From: Verrucomicrobiota bacterium
Lineage (GTDB): Bacteria > Verrucomicrobiota > Verrucomicrobiia > Verrucomicrobiales > Verrucomicrobiaceae
Direction: 5' to 3'
Assembly (NCBI GenBank): GCA_023428335.1
Contig: JAEYYS010000440.1
Location: 1 to 35,637, forward strand
DNA length: 35,637 bases
Shown here: piece by piece, positions 15,171 to 23,171 of the stretch
Layout of the letters: every line of letters begins with the position of its first letter
Numbering within the stretch: position 1 is the stretch's first letter
Position numbers and translations under genes: made by a program
The notes under the pieces: generated by a model
The model's database searches: none
The model's input: only the letters and a program-made list of their open reading frames with translations
What the model was told of the DNA's origin: nothing

Positions 15171-16466
15171 ATGCCTTTCGTACTCCTCGTCTTTCCGATC
15201 CTGTGCGGCAGTCTCTGTCTGATTCTAAGGCGCCAGCATCCTTGGTATTGGCTGGGCTGGTTGCCCTTGTGCGTTGGCAGCCTCTTCTGTGTTCTCCTGG
15301 CTTTGTCTGCCTTTGGAAGTTCCGTCGGCAGCGGGCCGGAAGCAGGCTTTGCAGCTTTGGGGCGCGCTTACGCTGTCTTCATGATGTTGCCGGGAGCCCT
15401 GCTTGCACCCGTGCTCTGGTTCGTGCGACCCAAATCCGAGCTAAACACCGGTGCACTCCTCAGCGCGGTTGGCTGCCTCGGCTTGACGGGTGTGCTTCTG
15501 CATTTGGAAACCACGCAACCTCTGATGATACAATTGCTCCAGGCGGATGGTAAGCCAGCCTCGAAGGTTCGGGTGAGCACCAGCGACGGCCCCATGGGGC
15601 TCAGTGATGACAAGGGCGTGGTCCACCTTCGAGTAAAGAGCCCTCGCGGTACCGAGTTGATGATCCCTGCGCACAATCTGCGTATGAATTTCCAACCCGG
15701 AAACCGCGCTGGAATTCACGATCTCTGGTTTTGTCGCTGGGATCATTTGAGCGGACTGTACGCCACCGAGCTTGAGGACCAACGGCCCTTGGTCGTGTAC
15801 CTGCGAAGCCAGGATCGTTTGCTTGCGCCTGCACTGTCTAGCCAGATCAGGAACTGGTTGACAGAAGCTCAGCAAGCTCGACGCACACATCTTCCCAACT
15901 TCGGCGGCTGTCCGGAAAGTCTCGAATTCGGAGCGGTTCTACGTGATCTCGTCGCAACCCAACCCGGTCTGCATGAGGATCTCCGGGCAATTCTCCTCAA
16001 GCAGGCGGCCTTGCTGTCACAACTGCAGCAAACCATGGAGCGACATCGGGAGCGAGCGGCAAGTGCCCCAGCCTTGCAACCCCTGCTGTCATGGGTGGCG
16101 GAAGGCCGCAAGACTGGCACCGTGGCCCAACTACAAGCACGACTGGACAAACACAGCCAGCAAGTGCTCGAGACGAGTGTGCCGCTGCTCAAATCTCAGT
16201 CCGCTTGGGTACTGCAAGACTCGCTGCACTCACTGAAATGGTCATGGCCGCAACTCGCTCCGCTGCTGCAACAACGTTCGCTGGATGAAGTGGCCATCAT
16301 CCTGGAAGGTGTATCCAAGTGGCAAAATCCCGCCGCTGCCGGTGAGGCGCTGTCGCTGATTCAGCGTCTGGAAGTCACCAGCGCCAGTGCGGCAACCCCC
16401 GAGAAACCCCATCCGAGTCCTCGTCTCAAACGCCTCAAAGAAAAGCTTCTTCGGGCCAGTCGCTGA
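15171..16466 (+). CDS. Unknown membrane protein with large helical C-terminal domain
   Basis: 431 residues from the ATG at 15171, preceded by AGGA at suitable spacing (an upstream ATG at 15138 lacks one). The first 115 residues hold four hydrophobic segments (PFVLLVFPILCGSLCLIL, WLPLCVGSLFCVLLALSAF, AVFMMLPGALLAPVLWFV, LLSAVGCLGLTGVLL). A beta-rich stretch follows (about 120-180, with VRVSTSDGPMGLSDDKGVVHL resembling a carboxypeptidase-regulatory-like or Ig-like fold), then a long alpha-helical region to the end. No family is recognised. It is a lower-GC gene next to a decayed toxin-antitoxin locus and a repeat, which suggests acquired DNA. Confidence 0.7.
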   Translation: MPFVLLVFPILCGSLCLILRRQHPWYWLGWLPLCVGSLFCVLLALSAFGSSVGSGPEAGFAALGRAYAVFMMLPGALLAPVLWFVRPKSELNTGALLSAVGCLGLTGVLLHLETTQPLMIQLLQADGKPASKVRVSTSDGPMGLSDDKGVVHLRVKSPRGTELMIPAHNLRMNFQPGNRAGIHDLWFCRWDHLSGLYATELEDQRPLVVYLRSQDRLLAPALSSQIRNWLTEAQQARRTHLPNFGGCPESLEFGAVLRDLVATQPGLHEDLRAILLKQAALLSQLQQTMERHRERAASAPALQPLLSWVAEGRKTGTVAQLQARLDKHSQQVLETSVPLLKSQSAWVLQDSLHSLKWSWPQLAPLLQQRSLDEVAIILEGVSKWQNPAAAGEALSLIQRLEVTSASAATPEKPHPSPRLKRLKEKLLRASR

Positions 16467-16535
16467 CAGGTTTGCCTTGTGCAGTAGATGCAGAAAATAA
16501 AGGCCTACTCACTTAACCAACTTTGCTTCTTGAAC

Positions 16536-17144
16536 TCACCCCTGCCGCCGCTGCAGCACGGCGACCCAGCGGTCGACGGATTTGCCGGGGGCGTCGGCGA
16601 GGGCGCGGCTGGCCTTGTTGCGGCGGTTGCTGATGACCTCCATGCCGAGCGCCTCGAGGGCGCGCAGGGCGAGCTTGTGCTCGACGTCGAAGTAGCTGGT
16701 GATGACGAGCTTGCCGTCTGGCCGCAGTTTGGCGATGCCCTGATCGAAGATCTTCTTCCACAGCTCCTGGCCGTGCCAGAAGTTCTGATGGCGCAGGAAG
16801 ACCAGATTGAAATCGTCGCCCAGTTGCGTGTGGCGGTCGATCTGCGTGGCGTCCTCGATGAGGAACTCGGCGGGCAGGTGCGCATGCGTCTCGCGGGCCT
16901 GGCGGATCTCGCGGATGCGGATGTCGGCGCCGACCATCTGCACCGGGCCGCCGCCGCTCAGTTCCGAGCCGACCTGGATGAGCGTCTCCGCCTCGTCGCA
17001 GCGACCGCAGGCGAGGTTGAGGATGCGCATGCCATCGGTCGCCGGCGCGACTTGCGAAGCCAGCGATTCGCGCAGCAGGCCGCGCAGCTTCGCCATGTCC
17101 TCCTGGATCGGCGTCGCGCCGGCTGGCAGGCGGTCCGGATTCAT
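16536..17144 (-). CDS. SAM-dependent methyltransferase, class I
   Basis: 202 residues with a Rossmann-fold methyltransferase core: motif I RILNLACGRCDEAETL (about 40-55), acidic motif II around VGADIRIREI, motif III near LIEDATQID, then FNLVFLRHQNFWHG and the post-motif strand LVITSYFDVEHKL. The substrate is unknown. The start lies 7 nt downstream of the trpB stop on the same strand, so it is almost certainly translated from the trpB transcript. No tryptophan-related role is evident. Confidence 0.85.
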   Translation of the reverse strand: MNPDRLPAGATPIQEDMAKLRGLLRESLASQVAPATDGMRILNLACGRCDEAETLIQVGSELSGGGPVQMVGADIRIREIRQARETHAHLPAEFLIEDATQIDRHTQLGDDFNLVFLRHQNFWHGQELWKKIFDQGIAKLRPDGKLVITSYFDVEHKLALRALEALGMEVISNRRNKASRALADAPGKSVDRWVAVLQRRQG

Positions 17145-17151
17145 GCCGGGC

Positions 17152-18369
17152 TCAGAATTTCAGGTCTTCGCCGAGGATCATGCGCGCGGCTTGGGCGACG
17201 TCCTTGTCGCCGCGGCCGGAGAGGTTGACGACAATGACCTCGTCCTTGCCCATCTTCGGCGCGACCTTGCAGACCTCGGCGAGGGCGTGGCTGCTTTCCA
17301 GGGCCGGGATGATGCCCTCGACGGCGCTCAGTTCGCTGAAGGCGGCGAGTGCCTCGTCATCGGTGGCGTAGTGGTACTCGACGCGGCCGAGGTCGTGCAG
17401 CCAGGCGTGTTCCGGGCCGATGGCCGCGTAGTCGAGGCCGGCGCTGACACTGTGGGTGAGTTCGATCTGGCCATCGGGATTGGCGAGCAGCCAGGTCTTC
17501 GTGCCCTGGAGCACGCCAAGGCGTCCGCCCTGGAAGCGGGCGGCGTGTTTCTCGGGCAAAATGCCCTCGCCGCCGGCTTCGACGCCGATCATGCGCACAT
17601 TCGGATCGTTGAGGAAGGGGTGGAAGAGACCGATGCTGTTGCTGCCGCCACCGACGCAGGCGATGAGCAGGTCGGGCAGGCGCTGCTCGCGCTCGAGGAT
17701 CTGCTGGCGCGCTTCGACACCGATGATGCGGTGGAAGTCGCGCACCATCATCGGGAACGGATGCGAACCGAGCGCCGATCCCAGGATGTAGTGGGTGGTG
17801 CGGACGTTGGTGACCCAGTCGCGCATCGCTTCATTGACCGCCTCCTTGAGCGTGGCCTGGCCGGCGGTGACCGGCACCACCTTGGCGCCGAGGAAGCGCA
17901 TGCGTGCGACGTTGAGGGCCTGGCGGGCCATGTCGACCTGGCCCATGTAGATCGTGCAATCGAGGCCGAAGCGGGCGCAGACCGTGGCCGTGGCGACGCC
18001 GTGCTGGCCGGCGCCGGTTTCGGCGATGATGCGCTTTTTGCCGAGGCGCAGGGCGAGCAGGGCCTGGCCAAGGGCATTGTTGATCTTGTGGGCGCCGGTG
18101 TGCAGCAGGTCCTCGCGCTTCAGGTAGATGCGCGCGCCGCCGAGCTTTTCGGTCCAGCGCTCGGCAAAGTACAGCGGGGTGGGACGGCCGACGTACTCAT
18201 GCAGCAGGCGGTCGAGCTCGGCTTGGAAGAGCGGGTCAGCCTTGGCGCGCTCGTACTCCTCCGACAGCTCATTGAGCGCGGACATGAGGGTTTCCGGCAC
18301 GAACATGCCCCCGTAGCGGCCAAAGTGGCCGTGGCGGTCGGGCATCACGGGAAGAGGGGCGGCGGTCAT
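17152..18369 (-). CDS. trpB: Tryptophan synthase beta chain
   Basis: 405 residues from the ATG at 18369; longer in-frame starts add unrelated residues. The sequence begins with GHFGRYGGMFVPETL, and K95 in HTGAHKINNALGQ forms the pyridoxal phosphate Schiff base. CVGGGSNSIG is the phosphate-binding loop and GRGDKD lies near the C terminus. TrpB condenses indole with serine to make tryptophan. It is the typical TrpB1 type that partners with TrpA, but no trpA or other trp gene is adjacent, so the pathway is scattered. A methyltransferase gene follows 7 nt after the stop. Confidence 0.97.
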   Translation of the reverse strand: MTAAPLPVMPDRHGHFGRYGGMFVPETLMSALNELSEEYERAKADPLFQAELDRLLHEYVGRPTPLYFAERWTEKLGGARIYLKREDLLHTGAHKINNALGQALLALRLGKKRIIAETGAGQHGVATATVCARFGLDCTIYMGQVDMARQALNVARMRFLGAKVVPVTAGQATLKEAVNEAMRDWVTNVRTTHYILGSALGSHPFPMMVRDFHRIIGVEARQQILEREQRLPDLLIACVGGGSNSIGLFHPFLNDPNVRMIGVEAGGEGILPEKHAARFQGGRLGVLQGTKTWLLANPDGQIELTHSVSAGLDYAAIGPEHAWLHDLGRVEYHYATDDEALAAFSELSAVEGIIPALESSHALAEVCKVAPKMGKDEVIVVNLSGRGDKDVAQAARMILGEDLKF

Positions 18370-18545
18370 GATGGGCGGGCAGCATAAAGCAATACGTCCG
18401 CTTCGCAAAGGGAGGAAACGATTCCGTGAAGGGCCGGCATTCTGCGGGTTGCCATGCCCCTGAGCCAGAGGTCTTCGACACACTCGCGCTCCGTCCATGC
18501 TGCCGCCCTTGCCTGCCGGGGTCGGCCGTGCCATGATCGCCGCCC

Positions 18546-18875
18546 ATGTCCGCCCTCCCCACCGAATTCGCCAACGTCACCGCTGTCGCCAAGGCCAATG
18601 TCTACTTCGACGGCAAGGTCGTCAGCCACAGCATCCTGCTGCCCGATGGCAGCAAAAAGACCCTCGGCCTCATCTATCCTGGCAATTACCACTTCGGCAC
18701 TGACAAGGCCGAGCGCATGGAGATCATCGCCGGGGCCTGCACGGTGAAGCTCGACGGCAGCGAGGTCACCACGGCCTACAGTGCCGGTCAGTTTTTTGAT
18801 GTGCCCGCCAAGTCCGGCTTCGACATCCACGTCGAGAGTGGCATTGCGGAGTACATTTGCTCGTTCCTGGATTGA
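18546..18875 (+). CDS. ppnP: Pyrimidine/purine nucleoside phosphorylase (PpnP/YaiE)
   Basis: 109 residues, one cupin-like barrel of the DUF1255 family: ANVYFDGKVVSHSI, TLGLIYPGNYHFGTDKAERMEIIAG and the C-terminal AGQFFDVPAKSGFDIHVE match E. coli YaiE. PpnP phosphorolyses several purine and pyrimidine nucleosides for salvage. It is divergent from trpB with a 176-nt spacer, and a short ATGGAC repeat follows the stop. Length is slightly above the roughly 94-residue E. coli protein owing to a short N-terminal extension. Confidence 0.92.
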   Translation: MSALPTEFANVTAVAKANVYFDGKVVSHSILLPDGSKKTLGLIYPGNYHFGTDKAERMEIIAGACTVKLDGSEVTTAYSAGQFFDVPAKSGFDIHVESGIAEYICSFLD

Positions 18876-18891
18876 ATCCGGTGGGTCGTCC

Positions 18892-18924
18892 ATGGACGAC
18901 ATGGACTTGATGGACGGAATGGAC
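18892..18924. repeat. ATGGAC-NNN tandem repeat
   Basis: Four ATGGAC units at 18892, 18901, 18910 and 18919 are spaced exactly 9 nt apart with variable triplets (GAC, TTG, GGA) between them. The stretch lies between the converging ppnP and SGNH hydrolase genes. Similar GTCCAT-type short repeats occur in intergenic regions of various bacteria. Confidence 0.6.
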
Positions 18925-18953
18925 CCGCCATCTCCCATCCTCTATCTCCCGGC

Positions 18954-19628
18954 TCAGAGATCCTTCACCTTGGCCCATTCCTCGCGCAGGACGGGCTCGA
19001 GGATCTTTTTCCATTCGGCGTAGCCCTGCTCGCTGAGGTGGAGGAGGTCGTCCCGGTAGAACTTGCGGATCGGCCGGCCCTTGGCGTCGGCCAGGTAGCT
19101 GTCGCAATCCAGGTAGCGCACCCAGTCCCTGCCTTCGCTCCAGGCCTGCAGCTTGCGGTTCAGCTCCTGCACAAGCGGGATCTGCGCGAGACGCTTTTCA
19201 CCGATCTTGACCGAGGTCAGGATCACCCGCGCCTTGGGAAAGCGGGCATGGAAGGTGTCGAGAAAGGCCGTGTAATCGGCGAGCGCCTCCTCCGGCGTCA
19301 GCTTGGCGTTGAGGTCATTGCTGCCGGTGTAGGTGACCAGCAGCTTCGGCGCGTGGCGGGCGATGACCGTTTCAAAATGCACCGACAAATCGTTCGCGAC
19401 GCTGCCGCCGAAGCCGCGGTTGAGCACGGGCAGATCTGGGAAGTCCTGCTTCAGGTCCGTCCACAGGCGGATGCTGGAGCTCCCGGTAAAAACGATGCCG
19501 CCCTGCTCGGGTCGATCGGCGGCAAACGCAGCCATGTCCTTGGCAAAACGGGCCGGATTGGGGCGCGGCGTGGCATCGGCGGCGAAAGTCGCACTGGCGA
19601 GGAAGACGAGAAACAGGCGAAGGAACAT
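18954..19628 (-). CDS. Exported SGNH/GDSL-family hydrolase
   Basis: 224 residues with a signal peptide (MFLRLFLVFLASATFA). The SGNH blocks are visible: block I GGIVFTGSSSIRLW (probable nucleophile S51), the Gly of block II in NRGFGGSVANDL, block III TYTGSNDL with its Asn, and block V DDLLHLSEQGY with the catalytic Asp and His. It is probably an exported esterase acting on carbohydrate acetyl or lipid ester groups. It is the last gene of a possible three-gene run with aroC and the beta-helix protein (gaps 55 and 38 nt). Confidence 0.88.
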   Translation of the reverse strand: MFLRLFLVFLASATFAADATPRPNPARFAKDMAAFAADRPEQGGIVFTGSSSIRLWTDLKQDFPDLPVLNRGFGGSVANDLSVHFETVIARHAPKLLVTYTGSNDLNAKLTPEEALADYTAFLDTFHARFPKARVILTSVKIGEKRLAQIPLVQELNRKLQAWSEGRDWVRYLDCDSYLADAKGRPIRKFYRDDLLHLSEQGYAEWKKILEPVLREEWAKVKDL

Positions 19629-19666
19629 GAGGGTAGAATGGAAGCAGGAACAACGAAGGGCAAGGC

Positions 19667-20389
19667 TTAGGAACCCGCCACCGGCAGGATTTCGTTGCCG
19701 GACTGTTCGAGTTCGATCGACGCCGGCTGCAGAACAAGTGCTTGGCCCTGAATGTCGTAAAAACCGTTGTCCAGCAGCCGATGCTTGGGCACCGTCTTGC
19801 CGGCCACCACGCGCACGGCGGTTTGGCCGCCGCGGATCTCATTGCCCACCACCACGCAGGCCATGGCTTGATCGAGCTCAATGCCGATCTCACAGCGCGC
19901 GATCGGGTTGCCGCGCAGTTCGATCTTCTGGCAACCTGCACCCACACGCAGGGCCGGACCGGAGCTGTCGCGAAAGCTGCAGCGCTGCACACCCGACTCG
20001 GTCACGCCCAATAACTCCACGCCTGGCCCTCCCGTATTCTCGAAAAGGCTGTCGCGCTCCTGAATGTCCTTGCCGCCCATGACACGCACGCCGCCGCCCT
20101 GCAGGGTGATGCCAGCCAGCTCCACCGTTTCGCTGTCGCCCCGGATTTCGATGACCGCCGGACCGGGTCGCGCCAGGCGCAGCACGCAGCCCTCGCGACC
20201 CATGCCGCGCAGGGCCAGTTTCTTGGCGTTCTCGATGACCAGCGGTTCCGCCAGCGTGTGCACGCCGTCGGGCACCGTCACCACACCACCACCGGCCTTG
20301 ATCGCCTCCTGAATCCAGTCCTGCAGCGGTGGCGCCTCCTGGGCATGGAGCGACAGGCCAAACAACAGCAGCAGGGGCAGCAAACGCAT
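19667..20389 (-). CDS. Exported right-handed parallel beta-helix protein
   Basis: 240 residues. The ATG at 20389 gives a clean signal peptide (MRLLPLLLLFGLSLHAQ); a longer start at 20434 would bury it. The mature protein is a series of short strands with repeated I-x-x-N/G turns (VIENAKKLALRGMGREG, VELAGITLQGGGVRVMGG, VELLGVTESGVQRCSFRDSSG, IELRGNPIARCEIGIELDQ), typical of pectate-lyase-like solenoids with PbH1 repeats. Such proteins bind or cleave polysaccharides; no catalytic residues can be named. It lies between aroC and an SGNH hydrolase on the same strand. Confidence 0.8.
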   Translation of the reverse strand: MRLLPLLLLFGLSLHAQEAPPLQDWIQEAIKAGGGVVTVPDGVHTLAEPLVIENAKKLALRGMGREGCVLRLARPGPAVIEIRGDSETVELAGITLQGGGVRVMGGKDIQERDSLFENTGGPGVELLGVTESGVQRCSFRDSSGPALRVGAGCQKIELRGNPIARCEIGIELDQAMACVVVGNEIRGGQTAVRVVAGKTVPKHRLLDNGFYDIQGQALVLQPASIELEQSGNEILPVAGS

Positions 20390-20444
20390 GCAGACATCTC
20401 GACCGCTGCGAGCCCGTTCTTGCGCCGGATGCATCGTGCGCCGT

Positions 20445-21524
20445 TTACCCCACCTGCGCCTTGTGGCGCAGCCAGTGGTCGGCGAGCACGAGGTGGACCA
20501 TGGCCTCGACCATGGGTACCGCGCGCGGCAGCACGCAGGGATCGTGACGACCGCGGGCACTGAGCGTGGTTTCCTCGCCAGTGTTCGTCACCGTGGCCTG
20601 TTCGCGCAGGACCGTGGCCGTGGGCTTGAAGGCGACCCGGAAAACGATGGCCTCGCCATTGCTGATGCCGCCCTGGATGCCGCCGCTGCGGTTGCTGCGG
20701 GTGCGCACGCGCTCGCCATCCATGTAAAACGCATCGTTGTGCTGCAAACCGGTCATGAGGGTGCCAGCGAAGCCACTGCCAATCTCAAAGCCCTTGGTGG
20801 CCGGCAGGCTCAGCATGGCCTTGGCGAGATCCGCCTCCAGTTTATCGAAGACCGGTTCGCCCAAACCCGGCGGCACGCCCTGAACGACGCACTCGATGAC
20901 GCCGCCGACGCTGTTGCCCTCGCGACGCATCGCCTCGATCCGCTCGATCATCTTTTCCGCGGCAACCGGATCGCAGGTGCGGACGATGTTGGATTCAATC
21001 ACCTCAGCACTGAGCTGCTCCGGCACCTCGGCGGTCAGATCCTGGACCGTCTTTACGTAGGCCAGGCAGGTGTAGCCCGGGTGGGCCTGTTCGAGCACCT
21101 TGCGGGCGATGGCCCCGCCGGCGACCCGGCCGATGGTTTCGCGGGCGCTGGAACGACCACCCCCGGAGACCGCGCGAATGCCGTACTTCGCATCATAGGT
21201 GTAGTCGGCGTGACTGGGTCGGTACGCCTGCTGCATCTCCGTGTAGGCGGAGGGCCGCTGGTCGGTGTTGCGCACCAGGATGCCGATGGGCGTGCCCAGG
21301 GTCTGACCGTCGAGCACGCCCGACAAAATCTCGGCGCGATCGTCTTCCTTGCGTGGGGTGACAATCTTGCTTTGGCCCGGGCGACGGCGGTCGAGTTCGC
21401 GCTGGATGTCCTCCACCGTCAGCGACAGGCGCGGCGGGCAGCCATCGACGACCACACCAACGCCGGGGCCATGGGATTCCCCCCAGGTGCTGATGCGGAA
21501 GAGTGTGCCGAGACTGCTGGACAT
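20445..21524 (-). CDS. aroC: Chorismate synthase
   Basis: 359 residues, full length. Signatures include GESHGPGVGVVVDGCPP at the N terminus, the FMN-binding AYTEMQQAYRPSHADYTYDAKYG region and the family signature IRAVSGGGRSSARETIGRVAGGAIA, then a conserved C-terminal NRSGGIQGGISNGE. It makes chorismate from EPSP using reduced FMN and supplies precursors of Trp, Phe, Tyr and folate. The 247-nt spacer to rnc holds a candidate structured RNA on the same strand, ending about 70 nt before the start codon. Confidence 0.97.
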   Translation of the reverse strand: MSSSLGTLFRISTWGESHGPGVGVVVDGCPPRLSLTVEDIQRELDRRRPGQSKIVTPRKEDDRAEILSGVLDGQTLGTPIGILVRNTDQRPSAYTEMQQAYRPSHADYTYDAKYGIRAVSGGGRSSARETIGRVAGGAIARKVLEQAHPGYTCLAYVKTVQDLTAEVPEQLSAEVIESNIVRTCDPVAAEKMIERIEAMRREGNSVGGVIECVVQGVPPGLGEPVFDKLEADLAKAMLSLPATKGFEIGSGFAGTLMTGLQHNDAFYMDGERVRTRSNRSGGIQGGISNGEAIVFRVAFKPTATVLREQATVTNTGEETTLSARGRHDPCVLPRAVPMVEAMVHLVLADHWLRHKAQVG

Positions 21525-21597
21525 AGGGCCTCACCTTGCAGCGGAGCCATCGGCTCTGCAAGCGATGAGCGGTGCTGCCTTGGCTTCAGGGTGCCGG

Positions 21598-21729
21598 GTT
21601 GTGCACACGCCTCTTAAAATGAAGAATTTCAAAACCACGTACGCCTTAGCCGTAGGGGGTGTGAAGAACTGGAACAAGCCTGTTCCATGGCCGGGCGACG
21701 GTGGTTCCACGGCGCTCCGACCCCACAAC
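21598..21729 (-). ncRNA. Candidate structured RNA or aroC leader element
   Basis: Nested long-range pairing is visible in the rnc-aroC spacer. Outermost, 21598-21603 pairs with 21724-21729 (6 bp). Then 21608-21611 pairs with 21711-21714, extended by a G-U pair on the minus strand. Next, 21633-21640 pairs with 21698-21706 around a one-base bulge, and 21642-21645 with 21694-21697. An inner hairpin, GGAACA/TGTTCC, lies at 21671-21686. The long rod with a large asymmetric internal loop (21612-21632) is unlike a coding region. It could be a small RNA (the shape loosely recalls 6S RNA) or a leader controlling aroC. The strand is favoured by the wobble pair and by aroC downstream. Confidence 0.35.
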
Positions 21730-21771
21730 AAGATTGCGGACAGGCTGTGCAGGCCGGCCAACAGCTTGGGC

Positions 21772-22557
21772 TTATGCCCGGTCGACACAACCGTCGCTGG
21801 CTTGTTGGCCCGTCTGTTCACAGCTTGTTGCCAATCCAGCCGCGGCGCGGGCGCGCAGTCGTGCCTCTAAATCCGGTTGGTCGAGCGCGTTGCGGGCGGC
21901 GGCGGTCTCGGCTTCGCGTTTGCTGCGACCGCTGCCCTCGCCGAGGGCGGCCCCGGCCCAGGACACGCGGGCGCTGAAGGTGCGGGCGTGATCGAAACCC
22001 CTGGCATCGAGGATGGTGTATTCCGGAGCGACCGGACCCAGGCTCTGGCAGATTTCCTGCAGGCGCCCCTTGGGGTTTTGGTCGTCGCAAAACTGTACGG
22101 CGCCCTCGATCTCCGGGCCGAAATGGCGGCGCACCCAGTCGCAGGCGGCCTGCATGCCGCCATCCAGGTGGATGGCGCCGAGCACGGATTCCAGGGCATC
22201 CGCCAGGATGTTGTCGCGCTCGCGGCCGCCATGGCTTTCCTCGCCGCGGCCAAGCACCAAAAACAGTCCCAGATCGAGGCGGCGGGCGACCCCGGCGAGG
22301 GCGCGGGCGGAGACAATTTGGGCGCGGCGTTTGGTCAGTCCGCCCTCGTCTTCCTGGGGAAAGCGTTCGTACAGCCACTCTGAGAGCGTCAGTTGCAGGA
22401 CGGCATCGCCGAGAAATTCGAGCCGCTGGTTGGTTTTCCAGCGGGCTTTGCCGGCCTCATGATTGACGCTGCCATGCGTCAGCGCGTCGTCGAGCAGGCG
22501 CGAATCGCGGAAGGTGTGGCCGAGGGCGGTTTGGGCGGATTCCAGTCGGGAAGGCAT
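21772..22557 (-). CDS. rnc: Ribonuclease III
   Basis: 261 residues. The nuclease domain has NQRLEFLGDAVLQL (catalytic E47, D51) and the second acidic motif DALESVLGAIHLDGG. The C-terminal double-stranded RNA binding domain spans about residues 160-235 (NPKGRLQEICQS, then GEGSGRSKREAETAAARNAL). It processes rRNA precursors and cleaves structured mRNAs. tRNA-His lies 31 nt upstream on the same strand. The final 25 residues (ATSCEQTGQQASDGC) extend beyond the dsRBD and look unstructured. Confidence 0.96.
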   Translation of the reverse strand: MPSRLESAQTALGHTFRDSRLLDDALTHGSVNHEAGKARWKTNQRLEFLGDAVLQLTLSEWLYERFPQEDEGGLTKRRAQIVSARALAGVARRLDLGLFLVLGRGEESHGGRERDNILADALESVLGAIHLDGGMQAACDWVRRHFGPEIEGAVQFCDDQNPKGRLQEICQSLGPVAPEYTILDARGFDHARTFSARVSWAGAALGEGSGRSKREAETAAARNALDQPDLEARLRARAAAGLATSCEQTGQQASDGCVDRA

Positions 22558-22588
22558 GCCGGGCGGCCCTCGTGGGCGAGTGGCGCGG

Positions 22589-22664
22589 TGGGGTGATCGA
22601 CGGGGCTCGAACCCGCAACAACCAGAATCACAATCTGGGGCTCTACCATTGAGCTACGACCACC
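22589..22664 (-). tRNA. tRNA-His (GTG anticodon)
   Basis: On the minus strand the sequence folds as a complete cloverleaf: acceptor strands GTGGTCG and CGATCAC, D arm AGCTC-AATGGTA-GAGC, anticodon arm CCAGA-TTGTGAT-TCTGG with anticodon GTG, and T arm CGGG-TTCGAGC-CCCG. It has the histidine-specific extra G at position -1 (22664) opposite C73, and the 3' CCA is encoded (22589-22591). It lies just upstream of rnc. Confidence 0.96.
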
Positions 22665-22826
22665 ATCAATGGACGCGCAAAATAACCGGTTCACGGGTGC
22701 GCGCCAGTGATTTTTCACGGGAAAGCTGTCCTAGCGTCAGCGGCGGCCGAAAAAAGAATCCCTTGTCAAGCGTCTGGATGGGGGACACTTTGTTTCTTTT
22801 CCAATCCAGGTCTTCGACGCTTCACC

Positions 22827-23168
22827 ATGCCTCCTCCCCGCTCCAAAAACAAAGGCAACCGCAACCGTGGCCCCTCGCGCCGGCCCAGCGGACCGCCGCG
22901 CGGCGTGGTTTCGTCGCGGCAGCCGACCCCGCCACCGGAGGAGCCGGATCTCAAGCAAAAGGAGGAGGCCATTGAGCTGGAAGGCGTCATTTCCGCCGTG
23001 CTCGCCGGCACCATGTTCCGGGTCAAACTGAAGAACGGTCACGAGGTGCTCGCCCACATTTCCGGCAAGATGCGCAAGCGCTTCATCCGCCTGGTCATTG
23101 GCGACGGCGTCAAGCTGGAGATGTCGCCCTACGACATGGACAAGGCGCGCATCGTCTACCGTCTCTAA
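22827..23168 (+). CDS. infA: Translation initiation factor IF-1 with N-terminal extension
   Basis: 113 residues from the ATG at 22827. The C-terminal about 70 residues are an IF-1 OB fold: IELEGVISAVLAGTMFRVKL, NGHEVLAHISGKMRKRFIRLVIGD and VKLEMSPYDMDKARIVYRL. IF-1 binds the ribosomal A site during initiation with IF-2 and IF-3. The usual length is about 72 residues; here some 40 extra N-terminal residues are basic and proline-rich (PPPRSKNKGNRNRGPSRRP). A shorter start inside the conserved region would delete the first strand and is not plausible. It is divergent from tRNA-His, with a 162-nt spacer, and is followed 3 nt later by an exonuclease-like gene. Confidence 0.92.
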   Translation: MPPPRSKNKGNRNRGPSRRPSGPPRGVVSSRQPTPPPEEPDLKQKEEAIELEGVISAVLAGTMFRVKLKNGHEVLAHISGKMRKRFIRLVIGDGVKLEMSPYDMDKARIVYRL

Positions 23169-23171
23169 CGG

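Noticed and set aside
16536..17144. The methyltransferase as rsmG (gidB), the usual neighbour of mnmG
   Set aside because: Motif I (LNLACGRCDEAE) does not match the RsmG DIGSGAGFPG signature, and it is on the opposite strand within the trpB transcript.
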